Shown here: piece by piece, positions 8,461-17,657 of the stretch | How positions within the stretch are numbered: position 1 is the stretch's first letter | Layout of the letters: each line of letters starts with the position of its first letter | DNA from: Paenibacillus cymbidii | GTDB taxonomy: Bacteria; Bacillota; Bacilli; Paenibacillales; NBRC-103111 | Length of the DNA stretch: 64,000 nucleotides | Reading direction: 5' to 3' | NCBI RefSeq assembly: GCF_004764705.1 | Contig: NZ_SHLX01000028.1 | Span: 1 to 64,000 of the forward strand | The notes under the pieces: model-generated | The model's input: only the letters and a program-made list of their open reading frames with translations | The model's database searches: none | Told to the model about the DNA's origin: nothing | Program-made: the position numbers and the translations under genes

Positions 8461-9321
8461 TTATCCCTTGATCGATCCAAGCAGCTTCCCTTGGGTAAAA
8501 TACTGCTGGACGAAAGGGTAGATAACGAGTATGGGCAATGCAGTAAGCACAACGGCCGACATCTGCATCGATTCCGTCGGCAGCGTTTCCTCGAAATTCA
8601 GATCGGGATTCATCGCTTGCATCAATATGCCCTTCAATATCACCTGCAGCGGCCATTTGACGGGATTGTTGACATACATGACGGCCTGAAAAAATTCGTT
8701 CCAATGCCCAACCGAGTAGAATAACCCGATTGTGGCCATAATCGGCATGGACAAGGGCAGCACCAGACGGGCAAAAATGCGCAACTCCCCCGCCCCGTCA
8801 ATCCGCGCCGCATCGTCGAGGCTCGCCGGCAGCTGTTCGAAAAACGTCTTCATCATCAGCAGGCTGAACGTCCCGACCGCCGAAGGCACGATCATCGACC
8901 AAAGCGAATTGATCAACCCGGTTTCTTTGACAATCAGATAAGTAGGAATCATGCCGCCGCTGAACAGCAGCGTAAACACGAGCAGCAGCAACAGCTTGTT
9001 GCGTCCGGGCAAATAAGATTTGCTGAGCGGGTAGGCCATCAGCGACGTCAGCGCGAGATTGACCAACGTGCCGACGACTGTAATAAACACCGTTACACCG
9101 TAAGCGGTCGGTATCAATGAGTTGTTGAGAAATGCCGTATATGCGGCAAACGTCACCTTGCTTGGGATAATGATGAACCCGCCATGCTTCAGCACCTCGC
9201 TGTAAGGCGTAATCGAAACCGAAACGACATAAAGCAGCGGAAATACGATGCTGGCCGACAGGACGATAAGGAGCGTGTAGACGAAAACGGAAAATACTCG
9301 CGCCCGACCAACGGTTACCAT
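8461..9321 (-). CDS. Carbohydrate ABC transporter permease, LplC/YtcP-like
   Basis: 286 residues with six predicted membrane segments. It contains the permease coupling-loop motif in the form DDAARIDGAGELRIFARLVLP (EAA-type loop, around residue 175) and the QQYFTQGKLLGSIKG ending typical of this family. The chosen ATG at 9321 follows GGGGAG by seven bases and overlaps the 3-prime end of the upstream permease gene by seven bases, so the two permeases are co-translated. It pairs with the LplB-like permease to form the membrane channel for the lipoprotein encoded next downstream. Confidence 0.9.
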   Translation of the reverse strand: MVTVGRARVFSVFVYTLLIVLSASIVFPLLYVVSVSITPYSEVLKHGGFIIIPSKVTFAAYTAFLNNSLIPTAYGVTVFITVVGTLVNLALTSLMAYPLSKSYLPGRNKLLLLLVFTLLFSGGMIPTYLIVKETGLINSLWSMIVPSAVGTFSLLMMKTFFEQLPASLDDAARIDGAGELRIFARLVLPLSMPIMATIGLFYSVGHWNEFFQAVMYVNNPVKWPLQVILKGILMQAMNPDLNFEETLPTESMQMSAVVLTALPILVIYPFVQQYFTQGKLLGSIKG

Positions 9322-10283
9322 ATGCCTTCTCCCCATTTCTTCGCCAGTTGGTTCGCGCATACGACCAGCAGCACGCCGATCAACGATTTGAACAGCCCAA
9401 CGGCGGCACCCAGACTGAAGTTCAACTGCTGCAAGCCGACGCGGAACACCCACGTATCGAGAATATCGGCCACCGGATACACCTGGATGTTGTACATGAT
9501 GTAGATTTGATCGAAGCCGGCGTCAAGAATATGCCCGAGTCGCAGCACGAACAACAGCACGATAACGGAACGGATTCCCGGCAGCGTAATATGCCACATC
9601 ATCCGCAGCCGTCCGGCGCCATCGGAGCGGGCGGCTTCGTAGAGCGTCGGATCGATCCCGGCGATGGCGGCGAGATACAAAATGGAGCTCCAGCCGAGAT
9701 TTTGCCAAATTTCCGAACCGACCAGAATGCTGCGGAACCATGTCGGCGACGTCAGGAACGGGATCGAATGACCGATGCCCGACTTCAGCCAGTAATTGAC
9801 AAGCCCGCTCGATTCGGATAAAAAAGCGAGCAGAATCCCGTAGATGATCACCCACGACAGAAAATGGGGCATATACGTAATCGTTTGCACGATCCGCTTG
9901 AACGTCTTCCGCTGCACCTCGTGCAGAAGCAAAGCCAGCACGATCCCCGGAGGCATGCCCCAGAGCAGCTTGTACAAACTGATCAGCAACGTGTTCGCCA
10001 GCAACTGCGAGAAGTACGGCGAATCGTAAAAATACTGAAAATGTTTGTACCATGGATCCGCCCACGGACTGCCCCAAATGCCCCGAAGCACGTTAAAATC
10101 CTTAAAGGCGATAAGAGCTCCGTACATAGGCACATACCGGTAAATGACGTAGTAGATCAGGCCCGGCAGCAGAAACGCATACAACACTTTATGCTTCCAT
10201 ATTCGTCTGGCCGCCGTGCCCCACGCAGCGGCAACGGGCGCGGAAAGCGCCGGGCCTATTCGTTTGACTGTTGCTTTGTTCAC
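9315..10283 (-). CDS. Carbohydrate ABC transporter permease, LplB-like
   Basis: 322 residues, GTG start behind GGGAGG. Six membrane segments after a short cytoplasmic lead. The start of the fold (YAFLLPGLIYYVIYRYVPMYG) and the coupling loop (TLYEAARSDGAGRLRMMWHI) are characteristic of LplB-type permeases. It is the first gene of the importer operon; a cre-like sequence precedes it. The sensor kinase gene that probably controls it ends about 107 bases upstream. Confidence 0.92.
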   Translation of the reverse strand: MNKATVKRIGPALSAPVAAAWGTAARRIWKHKVLYAFLLPGLIYYVIYRYVPMYGALIAFKDFNVLRGIWGSPWADPWYKHFQYFYDSPYFSQLLANTLLISLYKLLWGMPPGIVLALLLHEVQRKTFKRIVQTITYMPHFLSWVIIYGILLAFLSESSGLVNYWLKSGIGHSIPFLTSPTWFRSILVGSEIWQNLGWSSILYLAAIAGIDPTLYEAARSDGAGRLRMMWHITLPGIRSVIVLLFVLRLGHILDAGFDQIYIMYNIQVYPVADILDTWVFRVGLQQLNFSLGAAVGLFKSLIGVLLVVCANQLAKKWGEGIW

Positions 10284-10309
10284 CGTCGTGGCCTCCCGAG
10301 CCGTTTGTT

Positions 10310-10323
10310 TGAAAACGCTTAAC
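10310..10323. promoter_or_regulatory. cre-like catabolite-repression site
   Basis: TGAAAACGCTTAAC agrees with 12 of 14 positions of the CcpA operator consensus TGWAANCGNTNWCA. It lies 27-40 bases upstream of the first importer gene, where binding would repress transcription. One near-match by eye is weak evidence. Confidence 0.4.
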
Positions 10324-10389
10324 CTGTTTCCATTATAGGCCCGGGCCCAGAGCGAAAATATACAGCGCTCGCCCGATATTGTCAGATCA

Positions 10390-12216
10390 TCATGGTTGTT
10401 TCTCCGGCAGGTCGGGGCGATCGGGAATAGCGGGCAAACGAATGGTCACCTTCGTTCCCGCTCCGGGCACGGACGCAACATCAACGCCGTACGCTTCCCC
10501 GTAGATCAGCCTGATGCGCTCCCGGACATTGCCGAGTCCCATGCCGTTCATGCCGCTTGCCTGGTCGCGTTCCACTCCCTGCAGCTCCCCGGTATACGCC
10601 GGGTCGGCGAACAGACGCAGTCGTTCCGGCGGCATGCCTTTGCCATTGTCCTCGACGGTCAGGTGAAGATCGGCTCCGACCTCGCAGGTGCGAATGACAA
10701 TTGTGCCGTGCTCCTTATTCTCGAAGCCGTGAAAGATGCCATTCTCCACTAGCGGCTGCAAAATCAGCTTCGGAATCCGGCATTGCAAATGCCGCTGCGG
10801 CACGTCGAGCGTCAGACGGAAGGCATCGCCGTAGCGCATTTGCTGGATTTGCATGTAGGCGAGCAAGCCGTCAAGCTCGTCCTCCAGGCGGACGATCTCC
10901 TTCTTCTTATCGATGCTCGACGTCAGCAAAATAATGAGCGAACGGATCGTTTGCTCCACTTCCTTGATTCGGTGCTGCTTGGCCAGGCTGCCAATGCAAG
11001 CGAGCGTATTGCAAAGAAAATGCGGCCTGATCTGGCTCAGCAGCAGTTTCATCTCCAGTTGTTTTTTGCGCTCCACGTGCTGCCGTTCCGTCTCCATCAA
11101 TTCGCGAATGCGATCCATCATCATGCTGAAGCTGAACGACAGCTGGCCGATTTCGTCCTTCCGCGCAAGCGGCTCGACCGCCGCTCCCATGCGATCGCCG
11201 CGAATCCGGTCCATCTGCAGCGCAAGCCGGCGGATCGGAATCGTGAAGTGGCGGCTGGTGACGAGCGCAAGCAGCATCAGCAGCGCGAACCAGATCGCGC
11301 CGATCTGCGCAAACTTGGCGTACAAGCTTTCGATGCCTTGGCGAAACGCTTTTTCATCCGTCAGCGTGACCAGGTACCAGCCAAGCTGGTTGCGGTTGCT
11401 TTTGACCGTAATCAAGGTGCCGCGGTTCCCTTCCGCACGGCCGATACCGTTCGAAAGCCCCAGCAGATCGGCGGCAAATTCGTCCGTCATTTCGCTCGGG
11501 AAGGTGAGCGCCTTGCCCGGAACAAGCGAACTGTTGCGATCATAAGAAACGATATGGCCCTTTCCTGTAAACAAGGCGAACGTTTGCCCGGCCGCATACA
11601 GTTGGCTGCCCAGTTGATTGGTCAGCTTCAGCGTGTTGATTTCGAGCAAAGCGATACCGGTGATCTGTCCGCTTGCATCCCGCAAGGAAATGGCGAAGGC
11701 GACGGTATTGTCAACCAGCAGCGGGGAATAGTAAGGCTCGCTGGAATTGATCAAGTCGGGATTGTCATAAGCGATGCGAAAAATATTCATCAATTCCGGA
11801 TGCCCGATCACCTCGTACAGCACCTGGTTGCTGGATATGAGCCGGTCGCGGCGGTCATACACGAACAGGTTGCTGACGATTTCGCTGTTTTGCGCTGCGT
11901 AACGGCGCAAGACAGCTTCGATCTTCCTGTCGTCCTGCTCGTCCAGGTCGATCCCGGAAGCCACATTGAGCAGAATATTGCGGATGTTCTGCAAGTACAA
12001 ATCCAGGTATTGGCCCGTTCGTTCCGTAAACAGCGTCATGTCCGCCACCTTCTGGTTGTATAGCGCTTCACGCGAGCTCGAGAGAGATTTGTACATCATG
12101 CCCGTAAACACCAGCAGACTGACGACGGCAATGGTCAGAAACAATTTGGCGAACATGCTCGAGAAAGGGGCCGACACTCGTTCGGCCAGATGCGCCCATC
12201 GGCTTGTAGCGTTCAT
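10390..12216 (-). CDS. Sensor histidine kinase, YesM family
   Basis: 608 residues. Two membrane segments (about 22-42 and 300-320) bracket an extracellular sensory domain of about 260 residues. A HAMP linker follows, then the His_kinase domain with SQIRPHFLCNTL (phospho-acceptor histidine) and an ATPase domain with the N box VENGIFHGFENKEHG and G boxes DNGKGMP and GMGLGNVRERI. The usual family motif is INPHFLYNTL, so the R and C are small deviations. It is translationally coupled to the response regulator upstream (ATGA overlap at 12213-12216) and lies next to the importer, which it most likely controls in response to an extracellular sugar. Confidence 0.93.
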   Translation of the reverse strand: MNATSRWAHLAERVSAPFSSMFAKLFLTIAVVSLLVFTGMMYKSLSSSREALYNQKVADMTLFTERTGQYLDLYLQNIRNILLNVASGIDLDEQDDRKIEAVLRRYAAQNSEIVSNLFVYDRRDRLISSNQVLYEVIGHPELMNIFRIAYDNPDLINSSEPYYSPLLVDNTVAFAISLRDASGQITGIALLEINTLKLTNQLGSQLYAAGQTFALFTGKGHIVSYDRNSSLVPGKALTFPSEMTDEFAADLLGLSNGIGRAEGNRGTLITVKSNRNQLGWYLVTLTDEKAFRQGIESLYAKFAQIGAIWFALLMLLALVTSRHFTIPIRRLALQMDRIRGDRMGAAVEPLARKDEIGQLSFSFSMMMDRIRELMETERQHVERKKQLEMKLLLSQIRPHFLCNTLACIGSLAKQHRIKEVEQTIRSLIILLTSSIDKKKEIVRLEDELDGLLAYMQIQQMRYGDAFRLTLDVPQRHLQCRIPKLILQPLVENGIFHGFENKEHGTIVIRTCEVGADLHLTVEDNGKGMPPERLRLFADPAYTGELQGVERDQASGMNGMGLGNVRERIRLIYGEAYGVDVASVPGAGTKVTIRLPAIPDRPDLPEKQP

Positions 12217-12929
12217 ATGCCTCTATACTCCCGGGGCGTTTTATGGAAATGCTTGCAGAATACGTCGGTAAAATAGCGGTAATTCGGAATGCCTACGCTT
12301 TGAGCGATTTCGTACACCTTCAGCGTACTGTTGCGCAGCAGTTCGGCTGCTTTATCCATACGCACTTTTTTGACATAATCCTGGAAATACTCTCCCGTTT
12401 CCTTGCGAAACAGGATACCGAAGTGGTTGGCGCTCAGGCTTACTTCCTGGGCGATTTCCGTCAACGAGAGCGGTTCGTGCATACGCTCGTGGATCAAGCG
12501 GATGGCGCGGCTGATTTCGTAACGCACTTCGGGCTCGGCGGGCATCGTTTTGTTGATTTTGCTTCTTGTTTTGTTAAGTGTATCGAGTAAATCCTCTTCG
12601 CTGTAAGTCCCTTTCAACAAATAATCGCTTGCTCCCGATACGAGCGCCTGGCGAATGTAATCGAAATCGCTGTGGCACGTAAGCAGAATCACCTGCAGGT
12701 TCGGGTTCCATTCCTTTAAGGCGTACGTCAGCCGAATGCCGTCCATCCCCGGCATGACGATGTCCGTAACTACAATGGCAGGCGCCGTTTGGCGGCAAAG
12801 CTCCAGCGCCTCGCGCCCGTTCCTCGCCTCGCCCGCCAGTTCGAATCCGTGCGTCTGCCAGGGGAATAACCGCAAGCTTTCGAGCATCGGAATTTCGTCA
12901 TCGACAATAACTACACGTGTATAACGCAC
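12213..12929 (-). CDS. Response regulator with AraC-type DNA-binding domain, short YesN-like form
   Basis: 238 residues. Receiver domain from residue 1 to about 120 with the acidic pair (VIVDDEIPML), the phospho-acceptor aspartate in VVTDIVMPGMDG and the conserved lysine in LLKGTY. An AraC double helix-turn-helix occupies about 140-238 and ends KHFHKTPREYRGI. The linker is only about 15-20 residues, whereas YesN-type regulators such as the one at 57573 have about 200 residues between these domains. The GTG at 12929 is chosen because AGGAGGG lies six bases upstream. Partner of the kinase encoded immediately downstream. Confidence 0.9.
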   Translation of the reverse strand: MRYTRVVIVDDEIPMLESLRLFPWQTHGFELAGEARNGREALELCRQTAPAIVVTDIVMPGMDGIRLTYALKEWNPNLQVILLTCHSDFDYIRQALVSGASDYLLKGTYSEEDLLDTLNKTRSKINKTMPAEPEVRYEISRAIRLIHERMHEPLSLTEIAQEVSLSANHFGILFRKETGEYFQDYVKKVRMDKAAELLRNSTLKVYEIAQSVGIPNYRYFTDVFCKHFHKTPREYRGI

Positions 12930-13113
12930 AATATCCCTCCTACATTCGGCACATGGGGTGCATAAGCAACCGGTTTCATTCTGGTTTGCCCACATTTTAG
13001 CGACAGCCAGGGCAAAATAATATACACAATATCATACGAAATGTCAGAAAATCAACGATGCTCGCATACGAGTTCATGCCACTGCCAATGGTTAGAAACA
13101 TTGTCCGAAAACC

Positions 13114-13136
13114 AAAAAAGCCCGCAATTTCGCGGA
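13114..13136 (-). terminator. Terminator after the AraC/siderophore-binding regulator
   Basis: On the minus strand, CCGCGAAATTGCGGGC forms a short GC-rich hairpin followed by TTTTTTGG. It lies about 80 bases beyond the stop of the regulator gene. Confidence 0.75.
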
Positions 13137-13216
13137 CTGAAAACGGTCAGACGTCGCATCCCTTTTATTAGGTACGGATTACTGAAATGCTGTACTAGGG
13201 GCGACAGCAGGGGAAT

Positions 13217-14839
13217 TTATTCATTTGTCCATGGCTGTCGCTGCTCCGAAACCGAAAGCAATAGCTCGTCGATAATGCGGCTGCGGCCGGGCGGGTTCCA
13301 GCTCATCCGGAACCAATTGGGAATGTGCCGCACCTGACCGTAACGAACGGCCTTAATGGCGTTCCATGCCGATGTGGCGCGCATTCGCTCGTATACCGTC
13401 TCGCTGCCGGCGGGCAGATGATTGCGATGCACGAACAACCGGTCGGCCTGCAGCGAGGGCAGTCGCTCCGGGGGAAGTTCAAGGCGGAAATGGTTGTTCG
13501 GAATGTTTGCCCCCGGTTTTAAGCCGAGTCCTCCGTACAGCAGCTCGTTGAGCGGATGACGCACCGTGCCCTGAATCCGGGCCAACCGGTGATTGATTTG
13601 CAGCACGATGATCGTTTCGTTGCCGAGCGCATGACCAAGCTCCCTTGCCGCTTCCCGCTCCCGCAGTTCCATGCCGCGGATCGTCCGCCTGCCTTCCTCC
13701 TCCAGACCGACCAGTTCGGCGATGGTGCCATGAATGATCCGCCAATCGGACTCGCTCGGCAGGAATGTCGCCGGAGCGATGTCACCGAGCCGGTCGGCTA
13801 ACGGCTGATGAAAATAGTCGCCGATTATAAGCTCGGGACGTACTTGCTCGAGCCGATTCATCTGTTCGGCCGTGATTCGGGCATACTCCTCGTCGCTCAT
13901 CCATGGGTAACGAAAGCAGTTGACGCTCGCCACCGGCTCGTAGCCGAGCGATTGCAAATTATCCTGATAATCGAGACAAGAAGCTGTCGCCACGCGAATC
14001 TTCCTGCGCTTGATGTAAAGCGCAGGTGCAATCCCGACCTGCTGTTTGAAGATGCGGCTGAAATAAAATTCGTTCTCGAAACCGACGGCGGCCGACACAT
14101 CCTTGACGCGGCTTCCGGTTTCCGACAAGAGCCGTTTGGCGCCGGAGATGCGCAGTCCGATCAAATAATCGATTGGCGACTGCCCCATCGTCTTCGCAAA
14201 CGCCCGGGAATAGGAGCTTGGGGTGAAGCCGGCTATGCCGGCAAGCGTCGCCAGCGTAATTTTCTCGGCAAAGCGCTCCCGCATGAACCGAATCGTTTCG
14301 CCGATGCCTATACCTCCATCACCCCCCTGCTTACCGCGCTCCTCCATCCCGTCGACGATAGCATGCAGCAGTTCCTGGAAACGCACGTGCAGCAACGAGC
14401 GGTCCGCGTCCGATCCAAGAGCCGATCTGCTTTCGACGTATAGCCGCTCGAATCGCTTGAGTGTCCGCTTCGCATCGGTGACAATCAGTCTCCCCGGCAC
14501 AAGAAAGGAAGGCAGACGCAGCGAAGGCGCCGCATACAGCGCACCATCGCGCCTGGCGATGACTGCCGTATCCAGCAGCACGATGTAGTACGCCCATTCG
14601 CCGTAAGCTCCCGCCGTCTCCACCGACATGCCGGGAGCGAAATAAAACAAGCTTCCCGCTTCGAGCTTGTACGCCGCCCCGTCGAGCAGCAGCGCCCCGT
14701 CTCCGCGCGTGACGAATACGAGCATCGGTCGGGATACACTGCGAAGCCGTATCGTCGCAGGACGCGCACGCTTCCGGTAATGCACCGAACCGAGCAAAAA
14801 CAACGCCAGCTCTCCGCCATCGCCCGCCGTTTTTCCCAT
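13217..14839 (-). CDS. AraC regulator fused to a siderophore-binding-protein domain (Btr-like)
   Basis: 540 residues in three parts: an N-terminal cupin-like segment (about 1-130), an AraC double helix-turn-helix (about 165-270, with FAKTMGQSPIDYLIGLRISGAK and a YFSRIFKQQVG second unit), and a C-terminal periplasmic-binding-protein fold (about 280-540). This layout matches Bacillus Btr, which activates siderophore uptake genes after binding the iron siderophore in the cytoplasm. The C-terminal domain is visibly paralogous to the lipoprotein encoded just upstream; compare HPLNELLYGGLGLKPG here with HPLNDLLYKDLGLTPA there. The start is the ATG at 14839 behind GGGAGGG; longer versions would run into the lipoprotein gene. 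Probably co-transcribed from the Fur-controlled promoter. Confidence 0.88.
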   Translation of the reverse strand: MGKTAGDGGELALFLLGSVHYRKRARPATIRLRSVSRPMLVFVTRGDGALLLDGAAYKLEAGSLFYFAPGMSVETAGAYGEWAYYIVLLDTAVIARRDGALYAAPSLRLPSFLVPGRLIVTDAKRTLKRFERLYVESRSALGSDADRSLLHVRFQELLHAIVDGMEERGKQGGDGGIGIGETIRFMRERFAEKITLATLAGIAGFTPSSYSRAFAKTMGQSPIDYLIGLRISGAKRLLSETGSRVKDVSAAVGFENEFYFSRIFKQQVGIAPALYIKRRKIRVATASCLDYQDNLQSLGYEPVASVNCFRYPWMSDEEYARITAEQMNRLEQVRPELIIGDYFHQPLADRLGDIAPATFLPSESDWRIIHGTIAELVGLEEEGRRTIRGMELREREAARELGHALGNETIIVLQINHRLARIQGTVRHPLNELLYGGLGLKPGANIPNNHFRLELPPERLPSLQADRLFVHRNHLPAGSETVYERMRATSAWNAIKAVRYGQVRHIPNWFRMSWNPPGRSRIIDELLLSVSEQRQPWTNE

Positions 14840-14883
14840 CCGCCTATCCCTCCCGCATAAAAATGACGCGTACGCCAACATAT

Positions 14884-15906
14884 TTATTTGGCAGCCGTCA
14901 TATCCTGCCGGATTTGATCGAGAATCATGCCGCGGCCGATCGGCCCGAGGCTCATCGCAAGCCAATTGTCGACGTTGTAGACGTGACCCTTTTTGACAGC
15001 AGGTATGCTTTTCCATACGCTGCTGTCCTGAATGTTATTTACGACCTGCTCCACCGTACCGAAGCGGTTCCGCTGAACGAAAATATGCTCGGGATTGAAC
15101 GTGCTCATTCCTTCCAGCGACACCTCCATGCGATTTTCGCTCGGGATGCCCTTGGCCGGCGTCAACCCGAGATCCTTGTACAGCAGGTCGTTAAGCGGAT
15201 GCCCGGCCATTCCCTGGACACGGATCGTCTTTTCATTTATCACAACAGCCATCACCGGCTCGAGACCGATCGCTTTATGCAACTCGGCTTTGACGGCCGC
15301 CGCTTTGGCATCATAATCCCGCAGATTCTGTTCGGCCTCCTTCGTTTTGCCGACGATCTCCGCCAGCTTCAGGTGCGTGACGCGCCAGTCGGCGTTGAAC
15401 CCGACATAGACGGTAGGGGCGATTTTGTTTAGCTGCTCGTAAAATTTTTCATTCTGGCCGTTGATGATGATCAAATCCGGCTCCCACGTCAACAACTGCT
15501 CCAAATTAGGCGCTTGGCCGTCGATTCCATTGACTCCCTGCAGCCGGTCGGCAATATGCGGGTAAAACTTTTTCTCCGACCAGGCAAATGTCGAAGCGAC
15601 AAACGGCTTGATTCCCATGGCAAGCATGTTGTCTTCGAAGGCGTTATCGTTGACGAACGCAATTTTGCCAGGCGTTGCGGGAATAATCGCTTCTCCCTTC
15701 TCATCTTTGATCGTGCGCGTCTGGTCGGCTGCTTTCGCCGCAGGCGAGGCACTGGCCGCGGCCGGCGATTGTACCGTCGCACCGGGAGACTTCGTTCCGA
15801 CCGCTCCGTTCGAATCCGATTGTTCACTTCCGCAGCCGACCAGTCCGGCGGCTACCAACACGAATGCACAACCCGTCAACAAACGACTCCACTTCTTCCT
15901 TAACAT
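14884..15906 (-). CDS. Iron-siderophore ABC transporter substrate-binding lipoprotein
   Basis: 340 residues. Lipoprotein signal (LLTGCAFVLVAAGLVGCGS) followed by a family 8 (FhuD/FepB-like) binding fold: a GKIAFVNDNAFEDNMLAMGI strand near residue 80, PDLIIINGQ near 150, HPLNDLLYKDLG near 245. Expected to bind ferric siderophore outside the membrane. A Fur box lies 16 bases upstream of the ATG, so it should be derepressed by iron starvation. No permease or ATPase for iron is encoded nearby, so it is an orphan binding protein in this window and must use transporter parts encoded elsewhere. The ATG at 15906 has GGAGG seven bases upstream; a GTG six bases earlier is less well placed. Confidence 0.9.
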   Translation of the reverse strand: MLRKKWSRLLTGCAFVLVAAGLVGCGSEQSDSNGAVGTKSPGATVQSPAAASASPAAKAADQTRTIKDEKGEAIIPATPGKIAFVNDNAFEDNMLAMGIKPFVASTFAWSEKKFYPHIADRLQGVNGIDGQAPNLEQLLTWEPDLIIINGQNEKFYEQLNKIAPTVYVGFNADWRVTHLKLAEIVGKTKEAEQNLRDYDAKAAAVKAELHKAIGLEPVMAVVINEKTIRVQGMAGHPLNDLLYKDLGLTPAKGIPSENRMEVSLEGMSTFNPEHIFVQRNRFGTVEQVVNNIQDSSVWKSIPAVKKGHVYNVDNWLAMSLGPIGRGMILDQIRQDMTAAK

Positions 15907-15921
15907 ATGCACCCTCCATAA

Positions 15922-15942
15922 TGATAATGAGAATTATTATCA
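15922..15942. promoter_or_regulatory. Fur box
   Basis: TGATAAT and ATTATCA form a perfect 7-7-7 inverted repeat around GAGAATT, matching the classic Firmicute Fur consensus arms. It lies immediately upstream of the siderophore-binding lipoprotein gene. Confidence 0.88.
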
Positions 15943-16112
15943 GTATAGACCGAGGATATCGCTACGTCCATATATTATTTTGTCCGATTTCCCTGCTGTG
16001 GTTCATGACCGTATCGCAACGCATGCGCACGCTTTTTTTCGGCTTGCCGGCTCATCCCTCCTCCGCTAGTCATCGAACAGCAGCAGTTGGAAGAAGTTCG
16101 AAGCTGAAACAA

Positions 16113-16130
16113 GCCCGCCTGACGGCGGGC
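16113..16130. terminator. Hairpin terminator between the membrane-protein pair and the iron operon
   Basis: GCCCGCC-TGAC-GGCGGGC is a perfect seven-pair stem. It has TTTT on the plus side and TTGTTTC on the minus side, so it most likely ends the minus-strand membrane-protein pair and insulates the iron locus. Confidence 0.75.
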
Positions 16131-16197
16131 TTTTCCATAGGTAAGCGATCAGCTCTATCAGTAAAGAGAAGTATGCTCTGGCCCCTTTTTCTTTGGG

Positions 16198-16692
16198 CTA
16201 CGTCGATGAACTTGTCTCGAATTGGGATGTTTCCATTCGAGTTTTGGCAACCCCCAGCGCCAAGTTTCCCCACAGTGTTTGTTCCACAAAAGAGGATTGT
16301 TCATTTGAACACTGAACGATTAATATTACTTCCCCTGTCTTGGTCTTTGCTGTTCTGATTTTTTTGCGTTTGATAAGGTTCTTTATAAGATCGTACATGA
16401 AACCTATAGCAAATCCGCCGGCGGCTCCAATCAGCCCCCAAAAAATGGGACCCCAATGGAGAACAAATCCTCTTGCTACCCCAATGGTACCGCCCATCAT
16501 GGAAATAATAAGCCCAATATCGACTAATGACGTTCCGTCCGCACCGTGCATCGTATCAACAAACTTCATATCCAACGAACGGTTATCAAGAGGAACGGCA
16601 TAAATAGCAACAACTTCGTTTTCTTTCAGTTTGCTTATAGCAAGCTCGACGTAGTGCGAGTGTTGGAATGTGGAGAAGAACTGGACACCCAT
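16198..16692 (-). CDS. Small membrane protein of unknown function
   Basis: 164 residues. A soluble N-terminal segment (about 1-60, including HYVELAISKLKENEVVAIYAVP) resembles a small alpha/beta domain. Two glycine-rich hydrophobic stretches follow (about 57-75 and 80-105, with GPIFWGLIGAAGGFAIGF), then a basic segment and a tail. The Gly-rich pair is what is seen in glycine-zipper membrane proteins that flag vesicle or stress functions, but I do not recognise a named family. Its ATG shares bases with the TAA of the upstream membrane-protein gene (TAATG), so the two are coupled. Confidence 0.72.
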   Translation of the reverse strand: MGVQFFSTFQHSHYVELAISKLKENEVVAIYAVPLDNRSLDMKFVDTMHGADGTSLVDIGLIISMMGGTIGVARGFVLHWGPIFWGLIGAAGGFAIGFMYDLIKNLIKRKKIRTAKTKTGEVILIVQCSNEQSSFVEQTLWGNLALGVAKTRMETSQFETSSST

Positions 16693-17477
16693 TATACTTT
16701 TTCTCCTTTATGGATGACAAAGTTTTGCGGTTGAAAATTGCTTTTCAAGAAATTTGCTTGTTCCCAATCAAACAGTTTTGTCAGCTCAACTGTATTGGAG
16801 TAGGCATCATACATACCGAAGAAATAAATCGAAGGGAAGTACAGAAACCACTGAACCCCCATAACTTCTCTGGATTCAGGGAGGTTTCCCAACAAAACGT
16901 AGTGAATGCCCTCAATCATGTCTGATCGAATAACAATAAGCATCGTCATTACAAGCGTCAAGGCAGCGGCAACGATACGATGAATGTACAGCTGCCCGAG
17001 ACTTGGAACCGTCATCGCCCAAAATAAAGCGATCCATGGCTTTTTCTTGTCCAAATAATTGATTTCGAAAGGACTCTCCGTGAAATTGGGATACAAGGCA
17101 TTTTCCCTTTTCGCCAACATGTGAATCTTATTCTCATCGATCGCAGTTCGGTAGCTGTCCCATATTGAAAACAAATAAACGGGAATATAAAGGTAAATGT
17201 ATTTTTCATTTAATACATCCTTTGCTTGGGCGATGTTGCCGTTAAACGAATACATGATGGCTGTATTAAGATGCGTAAGTTGATTGATGTAAAATTCCCA
17301 AAAAAACAATGCAAAGCCAGTAATAAATTTATGCAATAGAAAGTGTCCAAACCCGGGGAATGCAACCGACCATAATGCAATTACAAGGGGATTCCGCTGG
17401 TGAAGTTGAATAGTTCCGAATGTGGTAACGTTGGCTTGGCAGTAGCGATTCCTATATTTATCCCTAAAATTATTCAT
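16692..17477 (-). CDS. Membrane protein with two TM2-like repeats, unknown function
   Basis: 261 residues. Two similar halves each hold a Pro-Gly/Pro-Ser motif followed by a hydrophobic hairpin (PGFGHFLLHKFITGFALFF near 50, PSLGQLYIHRIVAAALTLV near 155), each followed by a YxxxYFFGxYDA/YLFSIWDSY segment. This points to an internal duplication of a TM2-like unit. Function unknown. ATG behind GGGAGTG. Base composition is more AT-rich than the flanking operons, as in the two adjacent membrane-protein genes, so this small block may have a separate history. Confidence 0.75.
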   Translation of the reverse strand: MNNFRDKYRNRYCQANVTTFGTIQLHQRNPLVIALWSVAFPGFGHFLLHKFITGFALFFWEFYINQLTHLNTAIMYSFNGNIAQAKDVLNEKYIYLYIPVYLFSIWDSYRTAIDENKIHMLAKRENALYPNFTESPFEINYLDKKKPWIALFWAMTVPSLGQLYIHRIVAAALTLVMTMLIVIRSDMIEGIHYVLLGNLPESREVMGVQWFLYFPSIYFFGMYDAYSNTVELTKLFDWEQANFLKSNFQPQNFVIHKGEKV

Positions 17478-17657
17478 TTTTGAACCACACTCCCAAAACG
17501 GAATGGGGGTATGTTTTCCATGTTGGCGAAGTTTTATTCATCGTCTGTCAACCATGGAGTGGGATGAATAAATTTGTGGCAAGAGCGCCATACTTTTAGG
17601 AGATATAAGGGAAAATCCATTAACGGTGATTCAGCACAATAAGGAGTTGCAACGCTT

